Positions 15,012-23,521 of a stretch of 25,654 nt of DNA are shown one piece after another (position 1 is the first letter of the stretch; the number at the start of each line of letters is the position of its first letter). The notes under the pieces were generated by a model. The model was not told the origin of the DNA. It did not search any database and saw nothing but the letters and a program-made list of their open reading frames with translations. The translations under genes were made by a program, and so were the position numbers. The stretch comes from DASSHC01 sp035693105 (GTDB lineage Bacteria; Chloroflexota; Chloroflexia; Thermomicrobiales; Thermomicrobiaceae), in the NCBI GenBank assembly GCA_035693105.1, contig DASSHC010000297.1, positions 1-25,654 on the forward strand, in the 5' to 3' direction.

Positions 15012-15088
15012 GGGCGGCCACGGGGGACCGCCCCTACCGAGAGAACGCGGCGCCCATTTCCGGTAGGGGCAGGCCCCCGTGCCTGCCC
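15012..15088. repeat. inverted-repeat intergenic element, family B copy 2
   Basis: The arms are 15012-15039 and 15061-15088 (28 nt each, 4 mismatches when one is reverse-complemented) around a 21-nt loop. The right arm starts CGGTAGGGGCAGGCCCCC. Total length (77 bp) and loop length equal those of copy 1 at 13195-13271, though the loop sequences differ. It lies between the ATPase stop and the permease start of one ABC exporter. Confidence 0.82.
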
Positions 15089-15102
15089 TCCCTCTCGCCC
15101 CC

Positions 15103-16052
<950 letters not shown>

Positions 16053-16053
<1 letters not shown>

Positions 16054-16478
16054 CAGGTCCGCGTGAAGCTGAGCTGGTAGAGCATCATGTAGATCACCCA
16101 GCCGGTCACGGCCACGTAGAGCCAGATTGGCAGCGCCACGCGCGCCAGCCGCTTGTGGCGCGGGAACTGACGTGTCAGGGCACGGTAGAGCACCACCAGC
16201 ACGAGCGGCACGATGGCCGTGGCCAGGATGGTGTGCGTGGTCAGAATCGTCAGATAGACGACGCGCATCGCACCGTGCCCGGCAAAGAGCTTACTGCCGT
16301 AGAGCGCCGAGCGCAGCAGGTAGACGATCAGGAAGAGGGCGGCGAAGCTGGTGGCCGTCAGCATCGACCACTTGTGATACTGGATCTGACCTCGCCGGAT
16401 GAAGCGGTAGCCGATCAGGAGCGCGACGCCGCTGATGAGGATCAGGCCCGTGTCGATGAGCGGGAGCCAGTGCGCCAT
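16053..16478 (-). CDS. DUF420 domain membrane protein
   Basis: A 141-residue protein with four predicted membrane spans (about 8-26, 37-57, 74-98, 112-134). It has His residues at span ends: His35 (QYHKWSM), His68, His82 (TTHTILA) and His108 (PRHKRLA). This matches DUF420. The family includes Bacillus YozB and staphylococcal CtaM, the latter reported as needed for cytochrome aa3-type oxidase. The conserved His pattern would suit metal or haem binding. It is the first gene of a three-gene minus-strand unit with an ABC exporter ATPase (one-base overlap) and permease. Its GAGGGAC ribosome site is rather far (about 12 nt) from the ATG. The role in oxidase assembly is family knowledge, and the link to this exporter is inference. 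Confidence 0.87.
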
Positions 16479-16558
16479 GCCGGTCGTCGTGTCCCTCTAG
16501 CGGTCGTCCCGAAATGCGAACCCGGCCAATTGTACGCCCCGGCGCCTGGTCCCGGCAT

Positions 16559-16571
16559 CGGGAGTCTCCCG
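16559..16571. promoter_or_regulatory. 13-nt palindrome upstream of DUF6351 promoter
   Basis: CGGGAG-T-CTCCCG is a perfect odd palindrome that ends 12 bp before the putative -35 box at 16584. It also lies in the divergent gap before the DUF420 operon, so a regulator bound here could affect either side. Confidence 0.25.
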
Positions 16572-16583
16572 CGCGGCGCTCCC

Positions 16584-16612
16584 TTGACTTTCCCCGAAGT
16601 CGATTCTAAGCT
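16584..16612 (+). promoter_or_regulatory. putative promoter of the DUF6351 gene
   Basis: TTGACT (16584-16589, five of six to consensus) is followed after 17 nt by TAAGCT (16607-16612, three of six). It lies about 67 bp upstream of the ATG at 16679. The -35 and spacing are good; the -10 is weak. Confidence 0.38.
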
Positions 16613-16678
16613 GACAGCGCCAGCGTGAACGACAGCCAAATCGACGCGCAGACGGAATGTACTTGAAGCGGAGCCGCA

Positions 16679-18904
16679 ATGAAGCGCGAGTTTCGGTTAG
16701 CCCGTGTGAGCGGGTTCGCTCAATCGTCTGCCCGCCCCGCGGCTCGTCGCGGGCGCGGTGTGCGCTGGACTGCACTGCGCGGCGCCCTCCTCGCCCTCCT
16801 CCTGGTGACGCTGTTTGGAACGTTGCAGCCGTTCAGCGCGGCCGGCGCCGGCAGCTTCGCGGTGCAGGTGCTCTCCAGCCGGCCCGACATGCTCAGCGGC
16901 GGCGAGGCGCTCATCAAGGTCACGCTGCCCGCGGGCACCGATCCCAGCTCGGTCAAGATACGGCTCGATGGCATTATCGATGTGACCTCGTCCTTTCATC
17001 TGGTCGCTGGCCCGGCGCTGCTGGGGCGTCTGGAGCGGGTGCCGGCGGGCCCGAGCCGTTTGACCGTCGTCGACCGCGCGACCAACGAGGTGGTGGCGTC
17101 GCAGTCGCTCGTCGACTACCCGGCCGCCGGTCCGATCTTCTCCGGGCCCCAGCAGACCCCCTTCGTCTGTCAGACGAGCCAGTCTGGGCTCGGCCCCGCG
17201 CTCGACGCCGATTGCGCGGCCCCGACCCAGAACCTGTACTTCTACAAGTCGCGTGTCGATCAGAAGTACCACCTCATGCTGTTCCCCAAGCGGGTGCCGG
17301 CGGATGTGGCCACGACCACGACGCTCAACGGGGTGACCGTCAACGACATCGTGCGGGTCGAGCGCGGTACGATCAACCGCGGCATCTACCAGATCGCGAC
17401 GCTCTACGATCCGAACCAGGATTGGGAGCCGTGGGCTCCGCAGGCCGGCTGGAACGGCCGCGTGCTCTTCAACTTCGGCATCAACTGCCGGCCGGGATAC
17501 CACCAGGGCGTGGCGACGATCGACTCGGTGCTGCACCCCTCGTGGCTCGGCCATCTGCCGCTGGAACAGGGCTTCGCGATCGTGACCTCGACCCTCGATG
17601 ATTTCGGCAACTCGTGCAACGCCATCCTGGCGGCCGAGACCATGATGATGGTCAAGGCGCACTTCATCGCGAACTACGGCGTGCCGCGCTACACCATGGG
17701 TTGGGGCTCGTCGGGCGGCGCCCTGGCGCAATACCTGATCGCCGATGCCTATCCCGGTCTCCTGGATGGGATCGTGCCCGACCTGAGCGATCCTGATCTG
17801 GCGCACCCCGCCGGCGCCGACTGCATCTTGCTCGCCAACTACTTCGACTCGGCCGAGGGCTGGACGGACGCGCAGCAGGCAGCGGTAGCGGGTACCGAGA
17901 CATTCAAGAGCTGCCAGTTGATCCAGCAGCTCTTCGGCCGGTTCACCAATCCCTCGACCGGCTGCCCCTCGGTGGTGCCGCCCGAGCTGATCTACGATCC
18001 GGTCACGAACCCCGGGGGAGCCCGCTGCACCGTGTCCGACACCAACGTCAATGTGTTGGGCCGCGACCCGGCGACCGGCTTCGCGCGCGACGTGTATGAC
18101 AATACGGGGCTGCAGTTTGGCTTGAGCGCCCTGAACTCCGGCGTGATCAGCGTCGATCAGTTTCTCGATCTCAATGCCGGCATCGGTGGAGTCGACCAGG
18201 AAGGCGCCTTCACGGACCAGCGCTCCGTCGGTGATCCCATCGGGCTCGCCAACATCTACGGCGCCGATATGGTGCTCAATGGCGGTCTGGGTCTGGCGAG
18301 CACGGCGATCATCGACTTCCGCGTGTATACCGATCCGTTGGGCGAGTTCCATCCGAGCTTCTGGTCAACGGCGATTCGCCAGCGGCTCGAGAACGCCAAC
18401 GGCAACACGGACAACATGCTGCTCTGGGAGACCGCCTACGGTGTGAACCTCTGGCAGTCGGGCGCTCGTGCCGCCTTCGCCGCGATGACCCAGTGGCTCG
18501 ACAACGTCACGGCCGACACCTCCGACCTGAGCCGCCATGACAAGATCGTGGGGGACAAGCCCGCGAACCTCACTGACCGCTGCTATCTGAATCCGGATGA
18601 CCCGAGCGAGGTCACGCCCGGCACCTGCACCGACGCCCTGCCCATCCACGCCGACCCCCGGATCGTGGCCGGCGCGCCCCTGGTCGACAACGTGCTCAAG
18701 TGCGCGCTCAAGCCGATCGACTTCAGCGATTACACGGTTCCCTTCGACGCGGCGCAGCAGGCGCGCATGCGGGCCATCTTCCCCGACGGCGTCTGTGACT
18801 TCAGCCAGCCCGGCGTTGGTCAGGTGCCGCCGGCTGGCCCGTGGGTCTCGCTCGGGCCGGCTCCCGGCCCCGCCCCCTCGGAGAACACGATGATCGCTCC
18901 CTGA
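16679..18904 (+). CDS. exported DUF6351 family protein, putative alpha/beta hydrolase
   Basis: A 741-residue protein I assign to the DUF6351 family of large exported proteins of unknown substrate. The N-terminus is long and basic (1-33), then a hydrophobic core LRGALLALLLVTLFGTL (33-49) and a likely cleavage near SAAGAG (53-58), so it is probably secreted. A beta-rich N-domain begins FAVQVLSSRPDMLSGGEALI (60-79), a family opening. FSGPQQTPFVCQ (154-165) and GLGPALDADC (170-179) follow. The catalytic-like elbow is MGWGSSGGALAQ, a GxSxG site with Ser345 the probable nucleophile. At least ten Cys fit an oxidising outer compartment with disulfides. ATG at 16679 has GGAG 5 nt before it. Related activity could be esterase or polyester hydrolysis, but no substrate is shown. 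It is a single-gene unit, divergent from the DUF420 operon. Confidence 0.85.
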   Translation: MKREFRLARVSGFAQSSARPAARRGRGVRWTALRGALLALLLVTLFGTLQPFSAAGAGSFAVQVLSSRPDMLSGGEALIKVTLPAGTDPSSVKIRLDGIIDVTSSFHLVAGPALLGRLERVPAGPSRLTVVDRATNEVVASQSLVDYPAAGPIFSGPQQTPFVCQTSQSGLGPALDADCAAPTQNLYFYKSRVDQKYHLMLFPKRVPADVATTTTLNGVTVNDIVRVERGTINRGIYQIATLYDPNQDWEPWAPQAGWNGRVLFNFGINCRPGYHQGVATIDSVLHPSWLGHLPLEQGFAIVTSTLDDFGNSCNAILAAETMMMVKAHFIANYGVPRYTMGWGSSGGALAQYLIADAYPGLLDGIVPDLSDPDLAHPAGADCILLANYFDSAEGWTDAQQAAVAGTETFKSCQLIQQLFGRFTNPSTGCPSVVPPELIYDPVTNPGGARCTVSDTNVNVLGRDPATGFARDVYDNTGLQFGLSALNSGVISVDQFLDLNAGIGGVDQEGAFTDQRSVGDPIGLANIYGADMVLNGGLGLASTAIIDFRVYTDPLGEFHPSFWSTAIRQRLENANGNTDNMLLWETAYGVNLWQSGARAAFAAMTQWLDNVTADTSDLSRHDKIVGDKPANLTDRCYLNPDDPSEVTPGTCTDALPIHADPRIVAGAPLVDNVLKCALKPIDFSDYTVPFDAAQQARMRAIFPDGVCDFSQPGVGQVPPAGPWVSLGPAPGPAPSENTMIAP

Positions 18905-18918
18905 TGTCTCGGCCCCCG

Positions 18919-18946
18919 CGCGCCTGCTATAGTTGTAGCAGGCGCG
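18919..18946. terminator. strong hairpin after the DUF6351 gene
   Basis: A perfect 11-bp stem (CGCGCCTGCTA 18919-18929; TAGCAGGCGCG 18936-18946) with a TAGTTG loop lies 15 bp beyond the stop. No T-run follows, so it may be a transcript-end stabiliser or a weak terminator. Confidence 0.5.
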
Positions 18947-19072
18947 ACATAACCTTCTTGGAGGCGTGCTGCCCGCGCGGCGGCCGCGACGCCTCCGGTG
19001 TGCATACCGTCGCGCCCATGCACGTGCAGGGGATCACGGTACGCCGACCGTGCGGGTCAGGAAGGGAACGGG

Positions 19073-20293
19073 ATGTCGTCCTTTACGCGCCGGGAACGGC
19101 TGATCGTCCTCGCGCTGGCGATCGCCATCTTCACCGGCACGCTCAACGTCTACCTCTTGACGCCCTTTCTCAAGCTGATCGCCGCCGATTTCGGCGTCTC
19201 GGAGGCGGCCGCCGGCCAACTTTCGACGACCTACGCGGTGGCGGCCGGGCTGGTCGGGCTGGTGGTCGCGCCGCTGGTCGATCGCTACCAGCGCCGGCGG
19301 CTCCTCTACCTGGCGGTCACGATCATCGCCCTGGCGACGGTGTTCTCGGCGGTGGCGCCCTCGTTCACCCTGCTCCTCGCCGCGCACGGGCTGGCCGGCT
19401 TCGGCGCGGCCTTCGGCGGCAGCTCCTGCTTCGCCATCGCCAGCGACGCCTTCCCCGATCTGACCAAGCGCAACCGCTGTCTCGGCCTGGTGATCGCCGC
19501 CGGAGGCGCCAGTTCGGTCATCGGCGTGCCGATCCTGACCCAGATTGCCGCCGCCAGCAGTTGGCGTTGGGCCGCCGCCGCGCTGCTGGTGCCCTGCGCC
19601 GCCGCGACGCTGCTGATCGGCGTGCTGCCCTCACAACACCTGCGCCCGCGCACCACCTTCGTGCGCGATTACCTGGCGAGCTACCGCCGCGTGGTGCGCA
19701 ACCACGAGACGCGCTGGCTCTACCTGGGGACGCTGACGCTGGCGATGGCCGAGGCTGCTCCCTTGATCTACAGCGCCTCGATCTGGCAAGGGCTCTTCGA
19801 TCTCTCGCTGCAGAGCTTCGGCTGGATCTTCTTGCTCGGCGGCATCTGCTACGCCGTCGGGAGCAACCTGGCGCCCGTCGTCCTGCGCCGGTACCCGCCG
19901 CGCACGGTCTGCATCGCCGCCGCGGCGCTCCAGATGATGGCCGCGCTGGTCTTCCCCCTGGCCAACAATAGCCTGGCGGCGTCACTCGTCATCTACGGCA
20001 TCTTCGTGGTGACGCTCGGCGCGCTGGGCATCGTCGCGCTCAACGTGCTGCTGCAGGATAGCCTGCCGAACGACCGTGGCGCGGTGCTCTCGCTCGACGG
20101 CGTGGTCGGCAAGGCCGGCACCGCCGGCGCGGCCATCTTCGGCGGCATCATCCTCGCCGTGCTCGGCGAGGGCGCGATCATCCCGGTGATCAGCCTGGTA
20201 CTGCCCTTCACCCTGCTGGCCTTCTGGCGCAGCGGCCAGCGCCCGACGGCCCCGGCCCTGGCGTTCGAGCCGGTCGAGACCGCCGCGCCCTGA
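19073..20293 (+). CDS. MFS transporter
   Basis: A 406-residue major facilitator superfamily protein with about twelve membrane spans. The first span is LIVLALAIAIFTGTLNVYLL (about 10-29). The cytoplasmic loop between spans 2 and 3 carries a variant of the MFS motif (PLVDRYQRRRLLYLAV, about 63-78). A central loop follows RPRTTFVRDYLASYRRVVRN, and the second six-span half starts near 218. Such drug:H+ antiporter-like carriers export small molecules, but the substrate cannot be read. ATG 19073 is preferred because it follows AGGAAGG and begins MSSFTRRERL just before span 1. In-frame upstream sequence to 18998 is polar, Cys-rich and lacks such a site. A small 6-bp hairpin (GGCAAC/GTTGCC, 20295-20311) follows the stop. 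The acyl-CoA cluster begins 109 bp downstream with its own promoter-like sequence. Confidence 0.9.
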   Translation: MSSFTRRERLIVLALAIAIFTGTLNVYLLTPFLKLIAADFGVSEAAAGQLSTTYAVAAGLVGLVVAPLVDRYQRRRLLYLAVTIIALATVFSAVAPSFTLLLAAHGLAGFGAAFGGSSCFAIASDAFPDLTKRNRCLGLVIAAGGASSVIGVPILTQIAAASSWRWAAAALLVPCAAATLLIGVLPSQHLRPRTTFVRDYLASYRRVVRNHETRWLYLGTLTLAMAEAAPLIYSASIWQGLFDLSLQSFGWIFLLGGICYAVGSNLAPVVLRRYPPRTVCIAAAALQMMAALVFPLANNSLAASLVIYGIFVVTLGALGIVALNVLLQDSLPNDRGAVLSLDGVVGKAGTAGAAIFGGIILAVLGEGAIIPVISLVLPFTLLAFWRSGQRPTAPALAFEPVETAAP

Positions 20294-20318
20294 CGGCAAC
20301 TCAGGGTTGCCCGATCTG

Positions 20319-20347
20319 TTGACGGCCTCCAGATGAAGTCGTACCGT
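20319..20347 (+). promoter_or_regulatory. putative promoter of the acyl-CoA cluster
   Basis: TTGACG (20319-20324) and TACCGT (20342-20347) are separated by 17 nt, about 56 bp upstream of the ATG at 20403. The -35 is good (five of six). The -10 matches three of six. Confidence 0.35.
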
Positions 20348-20402
20348 TGTCGCAGCGCAGACAATCGAGCTGGAGGCTGTTGTTACAGGGAGGGTTCGTT
20401 CG

Positions 20403-21674
20403 ATGGACCTCAACTACACGCCGGAAGACCAGGAGTACCGGCGGCAGGTGCGGCAGTGGCTGGCCGAGAACCTGCCGCAGAAGCGTCCCGAGACGCTGGA
20501 GGAGCGCCGCGCCTGGCACCAGAAGCTCTTCGAGGCCGGCTTCATCGGCATGGGCTTCCCCAAGCGCTACGGCGGCCAGGAGGCGCGTCCGATGGAGCAG
20601 GCGATCGTCGGCGAGGAGCTGGCGCGCGCCAACGCGCCCGGCAGCCTCAACGGCCTGGCGATCTCGATCGTGGCGCCCACGCTCATCCACCACGGCACCG
20701 ACGAACAAAAGGAGCGCTACGTCCAGAAGATCCTCTCGGCCGAGGAGATCTGGTGCCAGCTCTACTCGGAGCCGAACTCCGGCTCCGACCTGGCCAGCCT
20801 CCAGTGCCGCGCCGAGGTCGACGGCGACGAGTTCGTCATCAACGGGCAGAAGATCTGGACCAGCGGCGCCTACCAGTCCGACTACGGGCTGATGCTGGCG
20901 CGCACCGACCGCAACGCACCCAAGCACCAGGGCATCTCCAACATCATCATCGACATGCACCAGCCCGGTGTCGAGGTGCGCCCGCTGAAGCAGATCAGCG
21001 GCAGCAGCGAGTTCTGCGAGGTCTTCTTCACCAACGTGCGCCGCAATGCCGATAACCTGATCGGCGAGATGAACGCCGGCTGGCACATCGCGCAGACGAC
21101 ACTCGGCTACGAGCGCGGCGGCAACACCCTGAGCCGGGTGGCGCGCATGCAGGAGCAGTTCGAGCGGCTGATCGAGGTCTGCCAGACGCTGGAGCGCGAC
21201 GGCAAGCCGCTCATCGAAGACCCGACGGTGCGCCAGAAGCTGGGCCAGATCTACAGCGAGATCGAGGCGCTGCGCTACGCCTCGCTGCGCATCCTCTCGC
21301 GGCTGGAGAAGGGCCAGCGGCCGGGGCCGGAGTCCTCGGTGGCCAAGCTGCACTACTCCGAGCTGGACAAGCGGGTGCAGGAGATCGTGCTCGACATCCT
21401 CGGCCCGTACGGCCAGCAGCTCAACGCGCCCGATGAGTACCAGCTCAGACCCGACGTCGACGAGTACGGCGAGGCGGGGAGCTGGGTCCACACCTTCCTT
21501 TACTCGCGAGCCGGGACGATCTACGCCGGCTCGTCGCAGATCCAGAAGAACATCCTCGGCGAGCGCGTCCTGGGGCTGCCCAAGGAGGTGCGCACCGACC
21601 GGATCGAGTTGCAGCAGAAGGCGGCGGCGGCCCAGGGCCAGAACACGAGCCAGAGCCAGGAGGGTGGCGCGTAA
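20403..21674 (+). CDS. acyl-CoA dehydrogenase, putative catalytic subunit of a heteromer
   Basis: A 423-residue FAD enzyme that would form the 2,3-double bond of an acyl-CoA. The N-terminal helical domain runs 1-115. The FAD/substrate motif is WCQLYSEPNSGSDLA (117-131), then INGQKIWTSGAYQSDYGL (146-163) in the beta domain. The C-terminal helical domain ends IYAGSSQIQKNILGERVLGLP. The usual C-terminal base (YEGT in medium-chain enzymes) is replaced by Ala375. Instead, Glu237 in TTLGYERGG sits where isovaleryl-CoA and long-chain enzymes, and mycobacterial ChsE4, hold theirs. A strong AGGGAGG site precedes the ATG. The stop shares one base with the next start (TAATG), so the paired dehydrogenase is co-translated. 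Together they resemble the FadE26/FadE27 (ChsE4-ChsE5) type of two-gene enzyme. The acyl substrate is unknown. Confidence 0.93.
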   Translation: MDLNYTPEDQEYRRQVRQWLAENLPQKRPETLEERRAWHQKLFEAGFIGMGFPKRYGGQEARPMEQAIVGEELARANAPGSLNGLAISIVAPTLIHHGTDEQKERYVQKILSAEEIWCQLYSEPNSGSDLASLQCRAEVDGDEFVINGQKIWTSGAYQSDYGLMLARTDRNAPKHQGISNIIIDMHQPGVEVRPLKQISGSSEFCEVFFTNVRRNADNLIGEMNAGWHIAQTTLGYERGGNTLSRVARMQEQFERLIEVCQTLERDGKPLIEDPTVRQKLGQIYSEIEALRYASLRILSRLEKGQRPGPESSVAKLHYSELDKRVQEIVLDILGPYGQQLNAPDEYQLRPDVDEYGEAGSWVHTFLYSRAGTIYAGSSQIQKNILGERVLGLPKEVRTDRIELQQKAAAAQGQNTSQSQEGGA

Positions 21675-22837
21675 TGGACTTCGAATTCAGCGAAGATCAG
21701 GTCATGCTGCGGAATCTGGTGCGCGAGTTCCTGACCGAGCGCTGCCCGGTCTCCCACGTGCGCGCCATGATGGAGACGCCGCTCGGTTACGATCCGGCTA
21801 TCTACCGCGAGCTGATCCAGCTCGGCACGCTGCCCTTCCCCGAGGCCTACGGCGGCTCGGGGCTGGGGATGGTCGAGCAGGCGATCGTGCTGGAGGAGAT
21901 GGGCCGCATCCCCTACCCCGGCCCCTATCTCGCCACGGTCATCCTGGCCGGCAGCGCGATCATGGCCTCCGGCGACGAGAACGCTCAGGCGCGCTACCTG
22001 CCGGACGCCGCCAACGGCGACCTGACGATGACGCTCGCCTTCCTAGAGAACTCGATCGGCTACGGGCCGAACGAGGTGCAGCTCACGGCCAAGCGCGACG
22101 GCGACAGCTACGTGCTCAACGGGATCAAGCGCTTCGTCCCCTACGGCCAGAGCGCCGACGTCGTCCTGGTGGCCGCGCGCAGTGGTGGCCAGGGCGCCGA
22201 GGGGGTCTCGCTGCTGGCCGTGCCGCGCGAGACCGCCGGTTTGACGGTCGAGCCGGAGGTGACGCTCGACCTGACCACGCGCACCGCGACGCTCAAGTTC
22301 GACGATGTGCGCGTGCCGGCCGACAACCTGATCGGCGGCGAGGGCGACGCCTGGCCGGCCATCGAGCAGGCCCACCGGCTGGCGGCGATCGGCGCGGCGG
22401 CCGAGCAGCTCGGCGCCTCGCGCAAGTCGCTGGAGATGGCGACCGAGTACGCCAAGATCCGCAAGCAGTTTGGCCAGTTCATCGGCCAGTTCCAGGCGAT
22501 CAAGCACATGCTAGCCGAGATGCTGGAGCAGGTGGAGACGAGCTTCGGCGCGGTCTACTACGCCGCCTGGGCGCAGGACGCGGACGCGCCCGACGCCGCG
22601 CTGGCCGCCTCGGTGGCCAAGGCCACGCTCAACCAGGCCTCGCGCAAGGTCTGCGGCGACGCCATCCAGGCCCACGGCGGCATCGGCTTCACCTGGGAGT
22701 ACGACCTCCACCTCTACTTCAAGCGCGCCAAGCACTACGAGCCCTTCTACGGAGACACCGAGTACCACCGCGAGCGCGTGCTGGAGGAGTTCCTGGCTGG
22801 GCACGTGGCCGGGGTGACGGCGGGCGGTGCGGCGTGA
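21674..22837 (+). CDS. acyl-CoA dehydrogenase, putative non-catalytic partner subunit
   Basis: A 387-residue acyl-CoA dehydrogenase-fold protein. It has an N-terminal helical domain (1-115), a beta domain with LAFLENSIGYGPN and YVLNGIKRFVPYGQSADV (about 146-163), and a C-terminal helical domain. That last domain has RKQFGQFIGQFQAIKHMLAE (263-282) and QAHGGIGFTWEYDLHLYFKR (332-351). The usual catalytic Glu is missing at both known positions. The C-terminal site reads YGDTEYHR (359-366), and the position equal to Glu237 of the upstream protein falls in AHRLAAIGAA. It therefore fits the structural partner (FadE27/ChsE5-like) of a heterotetramer. FAD-contacting motifs remain. It overlaps the previous gene by one base and the MaoC gene by 4 bp (GTGA), so the three proteins should be made in step. 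Confidence 0.92.
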   Translation: MDFEFSEDQVMLRNLVREFLTERCPVSHVRAMMETPLGYDPAIYRELIQLGTLPFPEAYGGSGLGMVEQAIVLEEMGRIPYPGPYLATVILAGSAIMASGDENAQARYLPDAANGDLTMTLAFLENSIGYGPNEVQLTAKRDGDSYVLNGIKRFVPYGQSADVVLVAARSGGQGAEGVSLLAVPRETAGLTVEPEVTLDLTTRTATLKFDDVRVPADNLIGGEGDAWPAIEQAHRLAAIGAAAEQLGASRKSLEMATEYAKIRKQFGQFIGQFQAIKHMLAEMLEQVETSFGAVYYAAWAQDADAPDAALAASVAKATLNQASRKVCGDAIQAHGGIGFTWEYDLHLYFKRAKHYEPFYGDTEYHRERVLEEFLAGHVAGVTAGGAA

Positions 22838-23328
22838 GCGGGGCCGAGACTGGGCAGGTCATCACGACCGTCGATGAGCTGCGCCAGTGGGTCGGCAAGG
22901 AGACGGGCGTAAGCGACTGGCTGGAGATCACCCAGGAGCGCGTCAACCTCTTTGCCGACGCCACCGGCGATCATCAGTACATCCACGTCGACCCGGAGCG
23001 GGCCAGGCAGACCTTCTTCGGCTGCACCATCGCCCACGGCTACCTGACGCTCTCGCTGATCCCCTACCTGGGCAGCCTGAAGGTCGCGGGGCCGCGCATC
23101 AACCTCGGCGGCCGCATGGGGGTGAACTACGGGCTCAACCGGGTGCGCTTCCCGGCGCCGGTTCCGGTCGGCAGCCGCATCCGCATGCACACGCGGCTGC
23201 TCAAGGTCGAGGAGATCGAGGGCGGCGCCGGGCGCGCGGTGCAGACGACCAACGAGCAGACGATCGAGGTCGAGGGCCAGGAGCGCCCGGCCTGCGTGGC
23301 CGAGACGCTGGGGCGGACGTACTTCTAG
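22834..23328 (+). CDS. MaoC-like (R)-specific enoyl-CoA hydratase (HtdZ/NodN type)
   Basis: A 164-residue single hot-dog domain. Hydratase motif: NLFADATGDHQYIHVDPERA, with Asp46 and His51 the expected catalytic pair. FGCTIAHGYLTLSLIPYL and MGVNYGLNRVRFPAPVPVGS are near-signature stretches of the Rv0130/HtdZ branch. The branch adds water to trans-2-enoyl-CoA to give the (R)-3-hydroxyacyl-CoA. The start is GTG at 22834, which overlaps the dehydrogenase stop (GTGA). The domain begins soon after, near WVGKETGVSDWLEITQERVN. A later ATG would delete part of the domain. It should act directly on the product of the dehydrogenase pair. The strict (R)-product is family knowledge, not visible from sequence. 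Confidence 0.92.
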   Translation: MSGAETGQVITTVDELRQWVGKETGVSDWLEITQERVNLFADATGDHQYIHVDPERARQTFFGCTIAHGYLTLSLIPYLGSLKVAGPRINLGGRMGVNYGLNRVRFPAPVPVGSRIRMHTRLLKVEEIEGGAGRAVQTTNEQTIEVEGQERPACVAETLGRTYF

Positions 23329-23367
23329 CCCTCACCCCCGGCCCCTCTCCCGTGCGCGGGAGAGGGG
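23329..23367 (+). repeat. intergenic hairpin repeat, family A copy 3
   Basis: Immediately after the MaoC stop, CCCTCACCCCC leads into the same perfect 11-bp stem as at 4399-4424 (CCCCTCTCCCG/CGGGAGAGGGG, loop TGCG). It continues into GGAGGTGGCGAATGATG, shared with the diverged inverted copy at 4491-4538. Translated through, the repeat gives the LTPGPSP/RGRGE peptide seen as spurious protein tails. Confidence 0.82.
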
Positions 23368-23404
23368 AGGTGGCGAATGATGCGCATGGGAAGTAAGTGA
23401 GGTT

Positions 23405-23519
23405 GGATCCCTCGACGGCGCTCGGGATGACAGTGACATTTTGGGGCGAACGACAACGATCAGCGTCGTCCGGTAGGCCACTCCCTTTCCCTGTCATCCT
23501 GAGCGCAGTCGAAGGATCC
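23405..23519. repeat. imperfect inverted repeat element (family C)
   Basis: The 29-nt arms are 23405-23433 (GGATCCCTCGAC...) and 23491-23519 (...CGAAGGATCC). They are reverse complements with 3 mismatches and enclose 57 nt. The right arm contains CTGTCATCCTGAGCGCAG, a motif I recall as a common dispersed repeat of many bacterial genomes. Confidence 0.7.
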
Positions 23520-23521
23520 GT

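Noticed and set aside
16497..16775. Minus-strand 92-codon open frame between DUF420 and DUF6351 genes
   Set aside because: It overlaps the DUF6351 start, has no ribosome site or motif, and covers the likely promoter.
18998..19072. Longer start for the MFS transporter
   Set aside because: The extra 25 residues are polar and Cys/Arg-rich and have no ribosome site. ATG 19073 has AGGAAGG upstream and directly precedes the first span.
20295..20311. Hairpin after the MFS gene as a terminator
   Set aside because: The stem is only 6 bp with no T-run. I mention it with the MFS gene but do not list it as a feature.
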